Part shown: positions 24,168-32,766 of the stretch, one piece after another
Layout of the letters: each line of letters starts with the position of its first letter
Position numbering within the stretch: position 1 is the first letter of the stretch
Source: Megasphaera massiliensis
GTDB lineage: Bacteria; Bacillota; Negativicutes; Veillonellales; Megasphaeraceae
Direction: 5' to 3'
Length of the DNA stretch: 32,766 nucleotides
NCBI RefSeq assembly: GCF_000455225.1
Contig: NZ_HF954538.1
Coordinates: 28,016 to 60,781 of the forward strand
Translations under genes and position numbers: made by a program
Notes under the pieces: generated by a model
Database searches by the model: none
The model's input: only the letters and a program-made list of their open reading frames with translations
Told to the model about the DNA's origin: nothing

Positions 24168-24704
24168 ATGAAAGAAAAAATTAACGTTTTTGAAAAAGCA
24201 CCGGAAATCCTCGAAAATCTGCGTAAGGGTGTTCTCTTGACGACGAAGGCCGGCGACCGGGTCAATACCATGACCATCGGTTGGGGTACCCTCGGCATTG
24301 AATGGGCCAAACCTATTTTCACGGTCTATGTCCGCCAGCACCGCTTCACTCACGAACAGCTTTCTAAGAATCCGGAATTTACGGTCAACGTCCCCGTCGA
24401 AGCCTTCAATCGCTCCATATTAGGAAAAGCCGGTACCCTCAGCGGCCATGACGGCGACAAGATTGAAAAATTAGGCCTGACCTTGGAAGATCCTGAGGTC
24501 ATCTCCGTCCCGGGCATTAAGGAACTGCCCCTTACCTTAGAATGCCGTGTACTCTTCCAAAAAGAACAGAAACTCTCCGACTTACCGAAAGATATTAACG
24601 ACGAATTCTATCCCCAGAACGTCGACGGAACCTTCCACATGGCCAACCGCGACAGCCACACGGCATACTACGCCGAAATCGTCGCTGCTTACATCATTAA
24701 ATAA
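24168..24704 (+). CDS. flavin reductase-like FMN-binding protein
   Basis: A 178-residue split-barrel flavin reductase family protein, about the usual length. Recognisable parts are RKGVLLTTKAGDRVNTMTIG near the N-terminus, where the family has its FMN-contact strand, then FTVYVRQHRFTHEQL, EFTVNVP, and the late HMANRDSHTAYYAEIVAAY, close to the family's 'RD..Y..EI' ending. It would bind FMN and transfer electrons; the partner is unknown. The ATG at 24168 has AAAGGAG upstream. It stands alone, with a CATAAT -10 near 24105 and a terminator after it. Confidence 0.9.
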   Translation: MKEKINVFEKAPEILENLRKGVLLTTKAGDRVNTMTIGWGTLGIEWAKPIFTVYVRQHRFTHEQLSKNPEFTVNVPVEAFNRSILGKAGTLSGHDGDKIEKLGLTLEDPEVISVPGIKELPLTLECRVLFQKEQKLSDLPKDINDEFYPQNVDGTFHMANRDSHTAYYAEIVAAYIIK

Positions 24705-24719
24705 TAATTCCACGACAAA

Positions 24720-24765
24720 GCCCTCAAGGACCGGACTAAAATCCGATTCTTGAGGGCCTTTTTAA
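24720..24765 (+). terminator. intrinsic terminator after the flavin reductase gene
   Basis: GCCCTCAAG pairs with CTTGAGGGC around about 20 bases that contain an inner CGGA/TCCG pairing, followed by CCTTTTT. Confidence 0.85.
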
Positions 24766-24801
24766 TAGCCGGGATGGCTTTTCTATGATCGTTTTGCAAA
24801 A

Positions 24802-25986
24802 TCAGCATGCTGCCGTAAACAGGATGTCTGTCGACGAGTTGAGAGCCGTTTCCGTCGAGTCCTGAAGGACGCCGATGATGAAGCCGACGCCGACGACCTG
24901 CATGGCAATGTCATTGGAGATGCCGAAGAGGCTGCAGGCCATGGGAATGAGGAGCAGCGAACCGCCGGCAACGCCGGAAGCACCGCAGGCACCGATAGCC
25001 GACAAAACACTGAGCAGGAGAGCCGTCGGAAAATCTACGGCAATGCCCAAAGTGTGGACGGCTGCCAAGGTCATAATCGAAATGGTAATGGCTGCACCGG
25101 ACATGTTGATCGTCGCCCCGAGGGGAACGGTAACCGTATACGTGTCAGGGTCGATGCCGAGTTCTTTGGCCAAGGCCATGTTGACCGGGATATTCGCCGC
25201 CGAACTGCGTGTAAAGAAGGCTGTGACGCCGCTGGTCGAGATACACTTCCAAACGAGCGGATAGGGATTTCTGCGAAGCTTGGCATAGACGATGATCGGA
25301 TTGACGACGAAGGCAAAGATGAGCATCGTCCCGACCAGGAGGGCCAGGAGCTGAGCGTAGCCGATGATGGCTTCAATGCCGTTGGAAGAAATGGAATCGG
25401 CGACGAGGCCCATGATGCCGAGGGGAGCCAGGCGGATGACCCACTGGACACAGGTCGTGACCGCATTAGCACAGTCGTCGAGGACGGCTTTCGTCGATTC
25501 GGAAACGCGGCGGGTGGCGATGCCGAAGAGGACAGCCCAGCCGAGGATACCGATGTAGTTGCCGGTCATCAAAGCGTGGACGGGATTATCAACGATATTC
25601 TTAAGGAGCGTCGTCAGGACTTCGGCAATGCCTTCAGGAGCTTTGTTCGTCGCAGCCGATACGTCGAGCTGCAGCGTCAGCGGGAATACGTAACTGATCA
25701 TGACGGCGAAAAAAGCAGCTAAAAAGGTACCGATGAGATATAAGATGATGACGTCTTTAATTTTCGATTCATGATTTTCTTGTTTCCGGCTAAGGGCCGA
25801 AGCGACTAATACGAAGACCAAGACCGGAGCAATACCTTTCAAGGCGCCGACGAAAATGACGCCCAACAGGGCCAACTCATGAGCAGCTGCGGGAAAACTC
25901 ATGGCTACCGCAATGCCGATGATCAGGCCGACGATGATCTGCTTGATCAAGCTGATGCGATTTAGGGCACTCCATAAACTATGCAT
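24802..25986 (-). CDS. sstT: serine/threonine:sodium symporter SstT
   Basis: Imports serine and threonine with sodium (DAACS family, the glutamate transporter fold). The 394-residue length is as expected. It has about eight transmembrane helices plus the hairpin loops. Diagnostic stretches are [20 protein letters not shown] (the serine-rich HP1) and [17 protein letters not shown] (the NMxG sodium site of TM7), then [19 protein letters not shown] at 25986 with GGGAGG upstream; the in-frame extension to 26019 is leader. An extended -10 (TGTTATAAT) lies at 26034-26042. The gene ends with TGA at 24802-24804, showing that TGA is a true stop here. Confidence 0.96.
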   Translation of the reverse strand: MHSLWSALNRISLIKQIIVGLIIGIAVAMSFPAAAHELALLGVIFVGALKGIAPVLVFVLVASALSRKQENHESKIKDVIILYLIGTFLAAFFAVMISYVFPLTLQLDVSAATNKAPEGIAEVLTTLLKNIVDNPVHALMTGNYIGILGWAVLFGIATRRVSESTKAVLDDCANAVTTCVQWVIRLAPLGIMGLVADSISSNGIEAIIGYAQLLALLVGTMLIFAFVVNPIIVYAKLRRNPYPLVWKCISTSGVTAFFTRSSAANIPVNMALAKELGIDPDTYTVTVPLGATINMSGAAITISIMTLAAVHTLGIAVDFPTALLLSVLSAIGACGASGVAGGSLLLIPMACSLFGISNDIAMQVVGVGFIIGVLQDSTETALNSSTDILFTAAC

Positions 25987-26033
25987 ACCAAAAACCTCCC
26001 ATAGAACATATCGTTCCAAAAATACAAATGTAC

Positions 26034-26042
26034 ATTATAACA
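26034..26042 (-). promoter_or_regulatory. extended -10 promoter of sstT
   Basis: TGTTATAAT on the minus strand about 50 bases before the ATG; no clear -35. Confidence 0.5.
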
Positions 26043-26084
26043 GAACACTTCATTTATTATAAAATAAAATTCATAAAATTTCAA

Positions 26085-26132
26085 CAAAAAAAACGGATAG
26101 CCTATGCTGTCATTGACAGGCATAAACTATCC
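26085..26132 (-). terminator. intrinsic terminator after ileS
   Basis: GGATAG (26095-26100) pairs with CTATCC (26127-26132). The stem continues through TATGC/GCATA and CTGTC/GACAG pairings. On the minus strand it is followed by a run of T (complement of 26085-26093). Confidence 0.85.
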
Positions 26133-26187
26133 ATTTCGGGACAACCATGGGCTTCCTTACGGATAAGGAAATTTCAAGGTTGAAAAT

Positions 26188-28983
26188 TTATTCGCTTAAT
26201 ACGTGGGCGCAGCGAGCGCAGAGCGTCGGATGAGCGGCATCGGAACCGACGGTGTCGGTGTGCATCCAGCAGCGTTCGCATTTTTCGGCACTCGACGGTA
26301 CGACGACGACCTTCATGTCGCTGTGGTCTTCACCGGCTGCGGCATCGGCCGGAGCTTCTCCTTTGACGAGTTTCGCTTCGCTGACGATGAGCAAGGCAGC
26401 CAGCTGATCCTGCCAGGAGCTGAGGAAATCGTAGTCTTCCCCATCGGCATAGATGGTAACGGCAGCATCGAGGGCGTGACCGATCTTGTGTTCCTGACGA
26501 GCTCCTTCGAGGATACGGGTCAGGTCGCGGCGATAGGACAGGAAGTGGTCCCAACGAGCATCGAGGTCGGCATTCAGATATTCTTTATGAACTTCCGGCC
26601 AATCCGTAAGGAGGACACTTTCTTCTTTGCCGTCGACGGCAGGCATATTCTGCCATACTTCTTCCGCCGTGAAGGACAGGACCGGAGCGACGATCTTGAC
26701 CAGCGTATCCAAGATGATGTACATCGCCGTCTGGGCGCTGCGGCGGACGGGAGCATCCGTCTTTTCCGTATACAGGCGGTCTTTGATGACGTCGAGGTAC
26801 ATGGCACTCAAATCGACGGTGCAGAAATTATGGATGGCATGGTACATGACGTGGAACTGATAGTTTTCATAGGCGTCGGTAACTTCTTCGAAGACCTGTT
26901 CCATGCGCAGCAGAGCCCATTTATCGAGTTCCGTCATATCCTGGTAGGCGACGGCATCTTTCGACGGGTCGAAGTCGGCCAAGTTGCCCAAGAGATAGCG
27001 GAAGGTGTTGCGGATCTTGCGGTAGACGTCGGAGAGCTGCTTCAGGATCTTCGGCGACAAGCGGATATCGCCCTGGTAGTCAGCCGACGATACCCACAGG
27101 CGGAGGACATCAGCACCGTATTTTTCGATGACTTCCTGCGGTGCTACGGTGTTGCCGACGGATTTACTCATCTTGCGGCCTTCGCCGTCGACGGTAAAGC
27201 CGTGGGTCAGAACCGATTTATACGGAGCATAGCCGTTGACGGCAACGGACGTGAGGAGCGAGCTGTTGAACCAGCCGCGATGCTGGTCCGAGCCTTCAAG
27301 GTACATTTCGCAGGGATAATCGAGGTCCGGATCGTGCTTAAGGACGCCCTGATGGGTGCTGCCGCTGTCGAACCAAACGTCCATGATGTCGCTTTCCTTG
27401 CGGAAATGGGTGCCGCCGCAGTGGGGGCATTTATAGCCTTCAGGCATCAATTCCTTGACGTCATACATCCACCAGGCGTCGGAACCGTCTTTAGCAAACA
27501 TATCCTGGAGGTGAGAAATCGTTTCATCGTTGATGATGTGTTCCCCGCAGTCTTCGCAGTAGAAGATCGGAATGGGGACGCCCCAGACACGCTGACGGGA
27601 GATGCACCAGTCGCCGCGGTCGTGGATCATATTGTAGATGCGGTCATGGCCCCAAGACGGGATCCATTTGACCGTATCGATGGCATCGAGGGCCTTTTGA
27701 CGGAAGCCGTCGACGGAAGCAAACCACTGTTCCGTTGCCCGATAGATGATCGGGTTCTTGCAGCGCCAGCAGTGCGGATACTGATGGCGGAAGGTGCTTT
27801 TTGCAAAGAGGGTGCCCTGTTCAGCCAATTTCTTGATGACCGGTACGTTGGCATCGAAGACGAACTGGCCTTCAAAGCCGGGAACCTTATCGGTATAGCG
27901 GCCGGAACCGTCGACAGTGCCCAAAGGTTTGAGCCCCCAGGCTTCATACTTCATGCAGACATCAAAGTCATCCTGGCCGTGGTCAGGAGCCGTGTGGACG
28001 AGGCCCGTGCCGGCTTCGAGCGTAACGTGATCGCCGAGGATGACCGGGACCTTGCGGTCGTAGAAGGGATGCATGAAGACCATGCCTTCGAGCTGTTTGC
28101 CCGTCATGACGTCGGGCAGAACTTCATAGTCCGTAACCTTACCGGCCTCCATGGTAACGGCAACTCGTTCTTTAGCCATCAGGAGATATTCATCGCCGAC
28201 GCGGACCCAGACGTATTCCAGGTTTTCGTTGGCACTGATTGCCAGGTTGCAGGGAATGGTCCAAGGCGTCGTCGTCCAAATGAGGGCAAATACCTTTTCC
28301 GGATCGGCATCTTTCGGCATATGGCCGCTGACGTCGACGGATTTGAACTTGACGTAGATGGAGAACGATTTATCGTCGTTGTATTCGATTTCAGCTTCAG
28401 CCAGAGCCGTTTCGCAGTGCGGGCACCAGTAAACGGTCTTCAGACCTTTGTAGATATAGCCTTTTTTAGCCATTTCGCCAAAGACGCCGATCTGAGCGAC
28501 TTCGACGTGTTTGCGAAGGGTCAGGTAGGGATCTTCCCAATTGCCGAGAACGCCCAGGCGGATGAAGTCTTTCTTCTGTTCTTCGACGCGGGCTAAGGCG
28601 TAATCGCGGCATTTAGCACGCAAGTCAAGGGGCGTCATTTCGTGGCGATTGAGGCCTGTATCCTTGATGACGGCGTGTTCAATCGGAAGGCCGTGGGTAT
28701 CCCAGCCGGGAACATACTTGGTATAGCAGCCCTGCTGGGTCTTATATTTAAGGATAATGTCTTTTAATACTTTGTTTAAAGCATGGCCGATATGAATCTT
28801 GCCATTGGCATAGGGAGGGCCGTCGTGCAGAATGAACTTAGGCGCTCCGTCCCGTTTCTGCAAGCGTTTTTTATAAATGTCATGATCCTGCCAAAATTTC
28901 AAAAAGTCCGGTTCCCGTTTCGGCAAATTGCCGCGCATGGGGAATTCCGTCTGGGGCAGATGTAAAGTCTTACCGTAATCCAT
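26188..28983 (-). CDS. ileS: isoleucyl-tRNA synthetase
   Basis: Charges tRNA-Ile and edits valine. The 931-residue length matches bacterial IleS. PYANGKIHIGHALNKVLKD holds the HIGH motif, GWDTHGLPIEH is conserved, and an editing domain with TTPWTIPCNLAIS lies in the middle. GRKMSKSVGN is the KMSKS loop. The C-terminus has a zinc finger with CERCW and CARC pairs. The start at 28983 (MDYGKTLHLP) has GGAGG seven bases upstream; the frame extension to 29055 runs into the T-box terminator and is not used. Expression is controlled by the T-box leader. Confidence 0.98.
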   Translation of the reverse strand: MDYGKTLHLPQTEFPMRGNLPKREPDFLKFWQDHDIYKKRLQKRDGAPKFILHDGPPYANGKIHIGHALNKVLKDIILKYKTQQGCYTKYVPGWDTHGLPIEHAVIKDTGLNRHEMTPLDLRAKCRDYALARVEEQKKDFIRLGVLGNWEDPYLTLRKHVEVAQIGVFGEMAKKGYIYKGLKTVYWCPHCETALAEAEIEYNDDKSFSIYVKFKSVDVSGHMPKDADPEKVFALIWTTTPWTIPCNLAISANENLEYVWVRVGDEYLLMAKERVAVTMEAGKVTDYEVLPDVMTGKQLEGMVFMHPFYDRKVPVILGDHVTLEAGTGLVHTAPDHGQDDFDVCMKYEAWGLKPLGTVDGSGRYTDKVPGFEGQFVFDANVPVIKKLAEQGTLFAKSTFRHQYPHCWRCKNPIIYRATEQWFASVDGFRQKALDAIDTVKWIPSWGHDRIYNMIHDRGDWCISRQRVWGVPIPIFYCEDCGEHIINDETISHLQDMFAKDGSDAWWMYDVKELMPEGYKCPHCGGTHFRKESDIMDVWFDSGSTHQGVLKHDPDLDYPCEMYLEGSDQHRGWFNSSLLTSVAVNGYAPYKSVLTHGFTVDGEGRKMSKSVGNTVAPQEVIEKYGADVLRLWVSSADYQGDIRLSPKILKQLSDVYRKIRNTFRYLLGNLADFDPSKDAVAYQDMTELDKWALLRMEQVFEEVTDAYENYQFHVMYHAIHNFCTVDLSAMYLDVIKDRLYTEKTDAPVRRSAQTAMYIILDTLVKIVAPVLSFTAEEVWQNMPAVDGKEESVLLTDWPEVHKEYLNADLDARWDHFLSYRRDLTRILEGARQEHKIGHALDAAVTIYADGEDYDFLSSWQDQLAALLIVSEAKLVKGEAPADAAAGEDHSDMKVVVVPSSAEKCERCWMHTDTVGSDAAHPTLCARCAHVLSE

Positions 28984-29008
28984 GATGCTTCCTCCTCTTA
29001 TCTGTGTG

Positions 29009-29273
29009 AAAAAAAATAACGTCTCCGTCCCAAAAAGGGACGAAGACGTAATCACCGTGGTACCACCCTATTGACTGCTCACGCAGCCACTTTGACGCAA
29101 TATAACGATGCGACCCGGCAGCTGGTTCGCAGCTGCAGCTCCCAAGTGATCCGCCGATATACAGCCTCTGCCGGGCTCTCACCGTCCCCGGTTCGCTAAA
29201 AAGGCTGGGCCATATCGACCGTCTTGTTCATAGCTTTTACGCTTAATTATTTAATACAATTATCATTGTATAT
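29009..29273 (-). promoter_or_regulatory. T-box riboswitch leader of ileS
   Basis: The signature AGGGTGGTACCACGG lies on the minus strand (complement of 29055-29069). It is followed by a terminator stem (ACGTCT-CGTCCC with GGGACG-AGACGT, 29019-29049) and a T run (complement of 29009-29016). A probable Ile specifier ATC is at the complement of 29156-29158 in the stem I region. Uncharged tRNA-Ile should permit readthrough into ileS. Confidence 0.93.
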
Positions 29274-29279
29274 AAGCGT

Positions 29280-29308
29280 ATTGTAAGGTCTCTCCCCCTA
29301 TTTGTCAA
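29280..29308 (-). promoter_or_regulatory. promoter of the ileS T-box leader
   Basis: TTGACA (complement of 29303-29308), a 17-base spacer and TACAAT (complement of 29280-29285). The -35 is only a few bases past the stop of the symporter gene. Confidence 0.85.
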
Positions 29309-29314
29309 GAGGAT

Positions 29315-30721
29315 TTATTTCCAATACTGTACCGTGCTTTCGTCGATACCGATAGCAGCGGCTTTAAAGACCGGAATTTGCCCTGCTTCACGCTGCTGCT
29401 GATAATCCTTCATGGCATTGACGGCGACTTTACTGAGGATAAAGCAGGCGGGGATGTTGATGAAGCACATGATGGCCATCAGGATGTCGGCAATGGCCCA
29501 GACGGCAGCCATTGACATGCCGGCGCCGATGAAGACGACGGCGATGCAGACGATGCGGAAGCTATAGACGAAGCTCTGAGACGGAGCCCCTTTATGGATG
29601 AAGCGGATACAGTTATCGACGTAGTATAAGTTGCCGATGAGCGTCGAGAAACCGAAGAGGAGCATGCAAAGCGTAATGAGGAGCGGTCCGAATCCGCCGA
29701 AGACGGCCGAAGCGGCACTCTGGACATAAGCGGCACCGGCGACTTCTTTGGTAATGGGGACGCCTGAGAAGAGTCCCATGAAAGCCGTAGCACTGCAGAC
29801 TAAGAGGGTATCGATGAAGACCGACAGCATCTGAACCAAGCCCTGTTTAACGGGATGGCTGACGTCAGCGGCAGCGGCAGCGTTCGGAGCCGAACCGATA
29901 CCGGCTTCGTTCGAGTACAGACCGCGTTTAATACCGTAGATCAGGCAGGAACCGGAAACGCCGCCTAAGATGGATTCAAAATCAAAGGCATCAGCAAAGA
30001 TCATGGAGAATACCTGCGGCAGGCTGGAAATATGAGCGACGACGACGACCAAGGCTGCCAGAATGTAGATGGCGCCCATGACCGGTACCATGATCGACGT
30101 AACCTTGATGATGCGCTGACCGCCGCCGATAAGGCAGTAAGCGACGAGGGCTGCAAAAACGGCACCGAGGATCCACGGCGTCATCGTCGGATCATAGAAA
30201 TCGTAAACGAGGAAGGTCGACTGCATATTAAATGAACAGAGGAGGTTGAAGCCGCCGGCATAGGTAAGAATCAAGGATAAGGCAAAGAGGACGCCCAAGC
30301 CCCGATTATGCATGGCCGTTTCAATGTAGTAAGCCGGGCCGCCGTAACTGTTTCCCAAGGCGTTGCGGCGTTTGTAAACCTGAGCCAGGGTACTTTCGAT
30401 AAAGGCCGTGGCGCCGCCGATGATGGCGATGATCCACATCCAAAATACGGCCCCCGGACCGCCGAGGCAGATTGCCGTCGATACGCCGATGATGTTGCCC
30501 GTACCGACGCGGGATGCCGTCGAAACCATGAGGGCCTGGAAAGACGATACGTTTCCGTCTTTTGTCGGCTTTTCCATGACGACGCGGATACTTTCAGCGA
30601 ACATACGAAGCTGGATGAGCCGTGTTTTCCACGAGAAAACGAGGCCGGCTGCAACGAGGATGACCATTAAAATCGGATAATAAAGGACATCGTCAAGGTA
30701 ATTCAGGACGTCCATGACCAT
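29315..30721 (-). CDS. alanine/glycine:cation symporter (AGCS family)
   Basis: A 468-residue transporter with about ten to eleven transmembrane helices, importing alanine or glycine with sodium or protons. Family signatures are RVGTGNIIGVSTAICLGGPG near the N-terminus, FWMWIIAIIGGATAFIESTL, GGPAYYIE, and GLYSNEAGIGSAPNAAAAAD, the strongest AGCS signature. Start at 30721 (MVMDVLNY) because AGGAG lies seven bases upstream; an ATG at 30739 would overlap that site. It is transcribed from 30781-30810 and followed by the ileS promoter with no obvious terminator. Confidence 0.95.
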   Translation of the reverse strand: MVMDVLNYLDDVLYYPILMVILVAAGLVFSWKTRLIQLRMFAESIRVVMEKPTKDGNVSSFQALMVSTASRVGTGNIIGVSTAICLGGPGAVFWMWIIAIIGGATAFIESTLAQVYKRRNALGNSYGGPAYYIETAMHNRGLGVLFALSLILTYAGGFNLLCSFNMQSTFLVYDFYDPTMTPWILGAVFAALVAYCLIGGGQRIIKVTSIMVPVMGAIYILAALVVVVAHISSLPQVFSMIFADAFDFESILGGVSGSCLIYGIKRGLYSNEAGIGSAPNAAAAADVSHPVKQGLVQMLSVFIDTLLVCSATAFMGLFSGVPITKEVAGAAYVQSAASAVFGGFGPLLITLCMLLFGFSTLIGNLYYVDNCIRFIHKGAPSQSFVYSFRIVCIAVVFIGAGMSMAAVWAIADILMAIMCFINIPACFILSKVAVNAMKDYQQQREAGQIPVFKAAAIGIDESTVQYWK

Positions 30722-30780
30722 AAAACCACTCCTAACCATAATAAAAAAATGATAAATAAATGTAACAATTCCTATAAAAA

Positions 30781-30810
30781 ATCATAAGATATAAATAGAC
30801 TCTTTGTCAA
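30781..30810 (-). promoter_or_regulatory. promoter of the AGCS symporter gene
   Basis: TTGACA (complement of 30805-30810), an 18-base spacer and TATGAT (complement of 30781-30786). Confidence 0.7.
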
Positions 30811-30862
30811 TGGTTTTTGACAAATTAGCACAGGATAATTTTTATAATCATTCATTATGTAG

Positions 30863-30868
30863 TATAAT
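30863..30868 (+). promoter_or_regulatory. -10 element for the HD-sirtuin-flavodoxin unit
   Basis: TATAAT 25 bases before the ATG at 30893. TTGACA at 30817-30822 is too far to pair well. A second TATAAT at 30843-30848 is 20 bases from that -35. Confidence 0.45.
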
Positions 30869-30892
30869 GGCCTTAGAAAGGCAGGCGTTTTT

Positions 30893-31384
30893 ATGATATC
30901 CATTGAGCAGGTCATCCAAAAGGCCGTCGCCTATGACAAAGGCGACGCCCGGCGTATCCACCATTTCCTGAAAGTCTATGCCTATGCCGATACGATCGGT
31001 CGGTTAGAAGGTCTCTCAGCGAATCGGCTGGCCATCCTCCAAACGGCAGCTGTCCTCCACGACATCGGCATTCACAAGGCCGAAGAAAAATACGGGTCGT
31101 CATCTGGCCATTTCCAAGAAATTGAAGGACCGGCACCGGCACGGGCCATCCTCGAAGAATTGGGAGTCGCCGAAGATTTCATCGAGCGGGTCACCTTCCT
31201 CATCGCCCATCACCATACCTACAGCGGTGTCGACGGGGTGGATTACCAAATCCTCTTGGAAGCCGATTTCTTGGTCAATGCTTATGAAGATCAACTGAAG
31301 CCGGAAGCCGTTCGGACCTTTAAAGAAAAAGTGTTCCGCACCAAAACGGGACTCGAATTATTGAAATATACTTATGGCGTATAA
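30893..31384 (+). CDS. HD-domain phosphohydrolase
   Basis: A 163-residue cytoplasmic HD-superfamily protein. Metal ligands are visible in order: HHFLKVYAYA (His), AAVLHDIGIH (the HD pair), and LIAHHHTYSG with EADFLVN providing the later His/Asp. Small stand-alone HD proteins of this type hydrolyse nucleotides or other phosphoesters; the substrate is not evident. It is the first gene of a plus-strand unit. The sirtuin gene starts 17 bases after its stop. Confidence 0.9.
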   Translation: MISIEQVIQKAVAYDKGDARRIHHFLKVYAYADTIGRLEGLSANRLAILQTAAVLHDIGIHKAEEKYGSSSGHFQEIEGPAPARAILEELGVAEDFIERVTFLIAHHHTYSGVDGVDYQILLEADFLVNAYEDQLKPEAVRTFKEKVFRTKTGLELLKYTYGV

Positions 31385-31401
31385 TGAAGGGAGTTTTTTC
31401 T

Positions 31402-32124
31402 ATGACAGCAATCGAAACATTCGTCGACATGGTCAAACATTCGGACAATATCGTCTTCTTCGGCGGCGCCGGCGTCTCGACAGAAAGCGGGATTCCCGAT
31501 TTCCGCAGCACCGACGGCCTCTATAACCAGCACTACAAATACCCGCCGGAAACGATACTCAGCCACACCTTCTTCCGGGAACAACCGGAAGAATTTTACC
31601 GCTTCTACCGCGACAAGATGCTGGCCCTCGACGCCAAACCCAACATGGCCCACCTCAAGCTGGCCGAACTGGAAAAAGCCGGAAAATTAAAGGCTATCGT
31701 CACCCAGAATATCGACGGCCTCCATCAAAAGGCCGGCAGCAAAAACGTCCTCGAACTCCACGGCAGCGTCCACCGCAACTTCTGCACCCACTGCCATAAA
31801 TTCTTCGATGCCCAGTATATGAAGGATTCTACGGGCATCCCCAAATGCGATGCCTGCGGCGGCACCATAAAGCCTGACGTCGTCCTCTACGAAGAAGGCC
31901 TCGACAACGACGTCATCGAACAGTCCCTGCACTATATCAGCCAGGCTGACATGCTGATCATCGGCGGCACGAGCCTCGTCGTCTACCCCGCCGCCGGCTT
32001 AGTCCGCTACTACCGCGGCAAAAAATTGGTACTCATCAACAAGTCGACGACCGACATGGACAGCGCCGCCGACCTCGTCCTCCACGACGCCATCGGCGAC
32101 GTCTTCAGCCATATCGTCCTATAA
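31402..32124 (+). CDS. NAD-dependent protein deacylase (sirtuin)
   Basis: A 240-residue SIR2 protein that removes acyl groups from lysines using NAD. Motifs are FFGGAGVSTESGIPDFRS (NAD binding), TQNIDGLH, LELHGSVHRNFC (catalytic His), zinc pairs CTHC and CDAC, then PDVVLYEEGLD and IIGGTSLVVYPA. The class III 'AxxYR' desuccinylase motif is absent, so general deacetylase activity is more likely. Start at 31402 with GAAGGGAG upstream. No macrodomain or lipoate ligase gene is adjacent, unlike the SirTM systems. Confidence 0.95.
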   Translation: MTAIETFVDMVKHSDNIVFFGGAGVSTESGIPDFRSTDGLYNQHYKYPPETILSHTFFREQPEEFYRFYRDKMLALDAKPNMAHLKLAELEKAGKLKAIVTQNIDGLHQKAGSKNVLELHGSVHRNFCTHCHKFFDAQYMKDSTGIPKCDACGGTIKPDVVLYEEGLDNDVIEQSLHYISQADMLIIGGTSLVVYPAAGLVRYYRGKKLVLINKSTTDMDSAADLVLHDAIGDVFSHIVL

Positions 32125-32152
32125 AAGCCCTTCGTTCGTGAAAGGAACTCCG

Positions 32153-32737
32153 ATGAAAATCACCATTCTCATGAGCAGTCCCAGAAAAAACGGCAACACC
32201 AAACAGTGCCTCGATCCCTTCTGTGACGAATTGAAAAAACTGGGCCATGAATACCAACTCTTCTAGCTCTATGACTATCAGATAGATCCGTGCTACGCCT
32301 GTCGCGGCTGTCAACAGGACTGGCAGCACTTCGCCTGCGTCCGCCGCGATGACCTCGCGCCCATTGCAGACGCCGTCCTCGAGAGAGACCTCATCGTCCT
32401 GGCCACGCCCATCTACTCCTGGTACTGTCCGGGACCGCTGAAGAATGTCCTCGACCGCTTCGTCTACGGCTTCAACAAATATTACGGCGATGAGGTAGGA
32501 CCCTCCCTCTGGGCCGGTAAAAAAGTGGCCCTCATGGTGACCTGCGGCTATAAGCCCATCCACGGGGCCGACCTCTTTGAAGAAGGCATCAAGCGCTACT
32601 GCAAACACTCGAAGCTCGAGTACCTCTCCATGTTTGCCGAACGCCACTTAGGCTATAAGACGGTCTTTATGGACGACAAAAAGGCCGAACACGCACGACA
32701 GTTCGCCCGAGAAATCACGACAAATTCTGAACCATAA
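32153..32737 (+). pseudogene. flavodoxin-fold NAD(P)H-dependent oxidoreductase interrupted by in-frame TAG
   Basis: A flavodoxin-like FMN reductase of 194 residues if the stop is read through. The N-terminus MKITILMSSPRKNGNTKQCL is the phosphate-binding loop of this family. Then come DPCYACRGCQQDW (the CxxCxxC often seen in iron-sulfur flavoprotein relatives), LATPIYSWYCPGPLKNVLDR (FMN contacts) and a normal C-terminal end at TAA. A TAG at 32264-32266 replaces codon 38. The frame on both sides is the same and reads well. The stop falls where relatives usually carry an aromatic residue. AAAGGA precedes the ATG. It lies 28 bases after the sirtuin gene. Confidence 0.85.
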
Positions 32738-32766
32738 CCTTATACAAAAAAAGCTTCCACGAAGGA

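Noticed and set aside
26203-28596. Long plus-strand open frame of about 797 codons opposite ileS
   Set aside because: It is the mirror of the strongly biased ileS codons. It has no ribosome site, and ileS on the other strand is certain.
32264-32266. TAG recoding (pyrrolysine or amber suppression) in the reductase gene
   Set aside because: floA ends with TAG at 13520-13522 directly before its neighbour, so TAG is a normal stop. No pyrrolysine genes were seen in the window.
31402-32737. Sirtuin plus neighbours as a defence (SIR2-type) or SirTM system
   Set aside because: The sirtuin has full zinc and catalytic motifs of a housekeeping deacylase. No Argonaute, HerA, macrodomain or lipoate ligase gene is present.

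Overview
The window is about 33 kb of chromosome from a diderm (outer-membrane) Firmicute of the Negativicutes, most likely Veillonellaceae and close to Megasphaera. This assignment is inferred from gene content and moderate GC. The window has Firmicute traits: T-box leaders on trpS and ileS, a yceD-rpmF pair, NfeD/FloA, and TTGACA/TATAAT promoters. It also has outer-membrane traits: a YadA-like trimeric autotransporter, SLH-domain envelope proteins and an RseC-like protein. No rRNA, tRNA, CRISPR array, insertion sequence or phage gene was seen.

Layout. Positions 1-2500 (minus): rpmF and yceD share a perfect consensus promoter, and a TGS-type nucleoside kinase lies upstream of them. 2622-3762 (plus): an unrecognised membrane-anchored protein ending in a bidirectional terminator. 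3772-7390 (minus): an RseC-like redox/membrane protein, galU, and a 725-residue anchored protein of unknown function. 7568-9878 (minus): a tandem pair of paralogous SLH proteins sharing an unrecognised C-terminal domain. 10004-12201 (minus): asparaginase and a membrane metallophosphoesterase. 12223-16620 (minus): an apparent operon of a small unknown protein, an NfeD-family protease, FloA, a proline-rich membrane protein and an alpha/beta hydrolase. FloA has a structured leader and a His-rich tail.

16621-17538 is an AT-rich stretch of about 900 bases with no convincing gene. It leads into a trimeric autotransporter adhesin (17539-20844) broken by one in-frame TGA. From there: trpS with its T-box (minus), a divergent purple-acid-phosphatase-like protein, a DUF1858 CxxC protein and a flavin reductase (plus), sstT, ileS with its T-box and an AGCS amino-acid symporter (minus), then an HD phosphohydrolase, a sirtuin and a flavodoxin-type reductase (plus). 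The last of these is broken by an in-frame TAG.

Much of the window is housekeeping. The accessory interest lies in the envelope genes (adhesin, SLH pair, NfeD-FloA operon, 725-residue protein) and in the two clean nonsense codons. I did not find a convincing wholly new system. The best candidates for undescribed biology are the floA leader, the SLH-plus-new-domain pair and the mosaic adhesin with its AT-rich leader.
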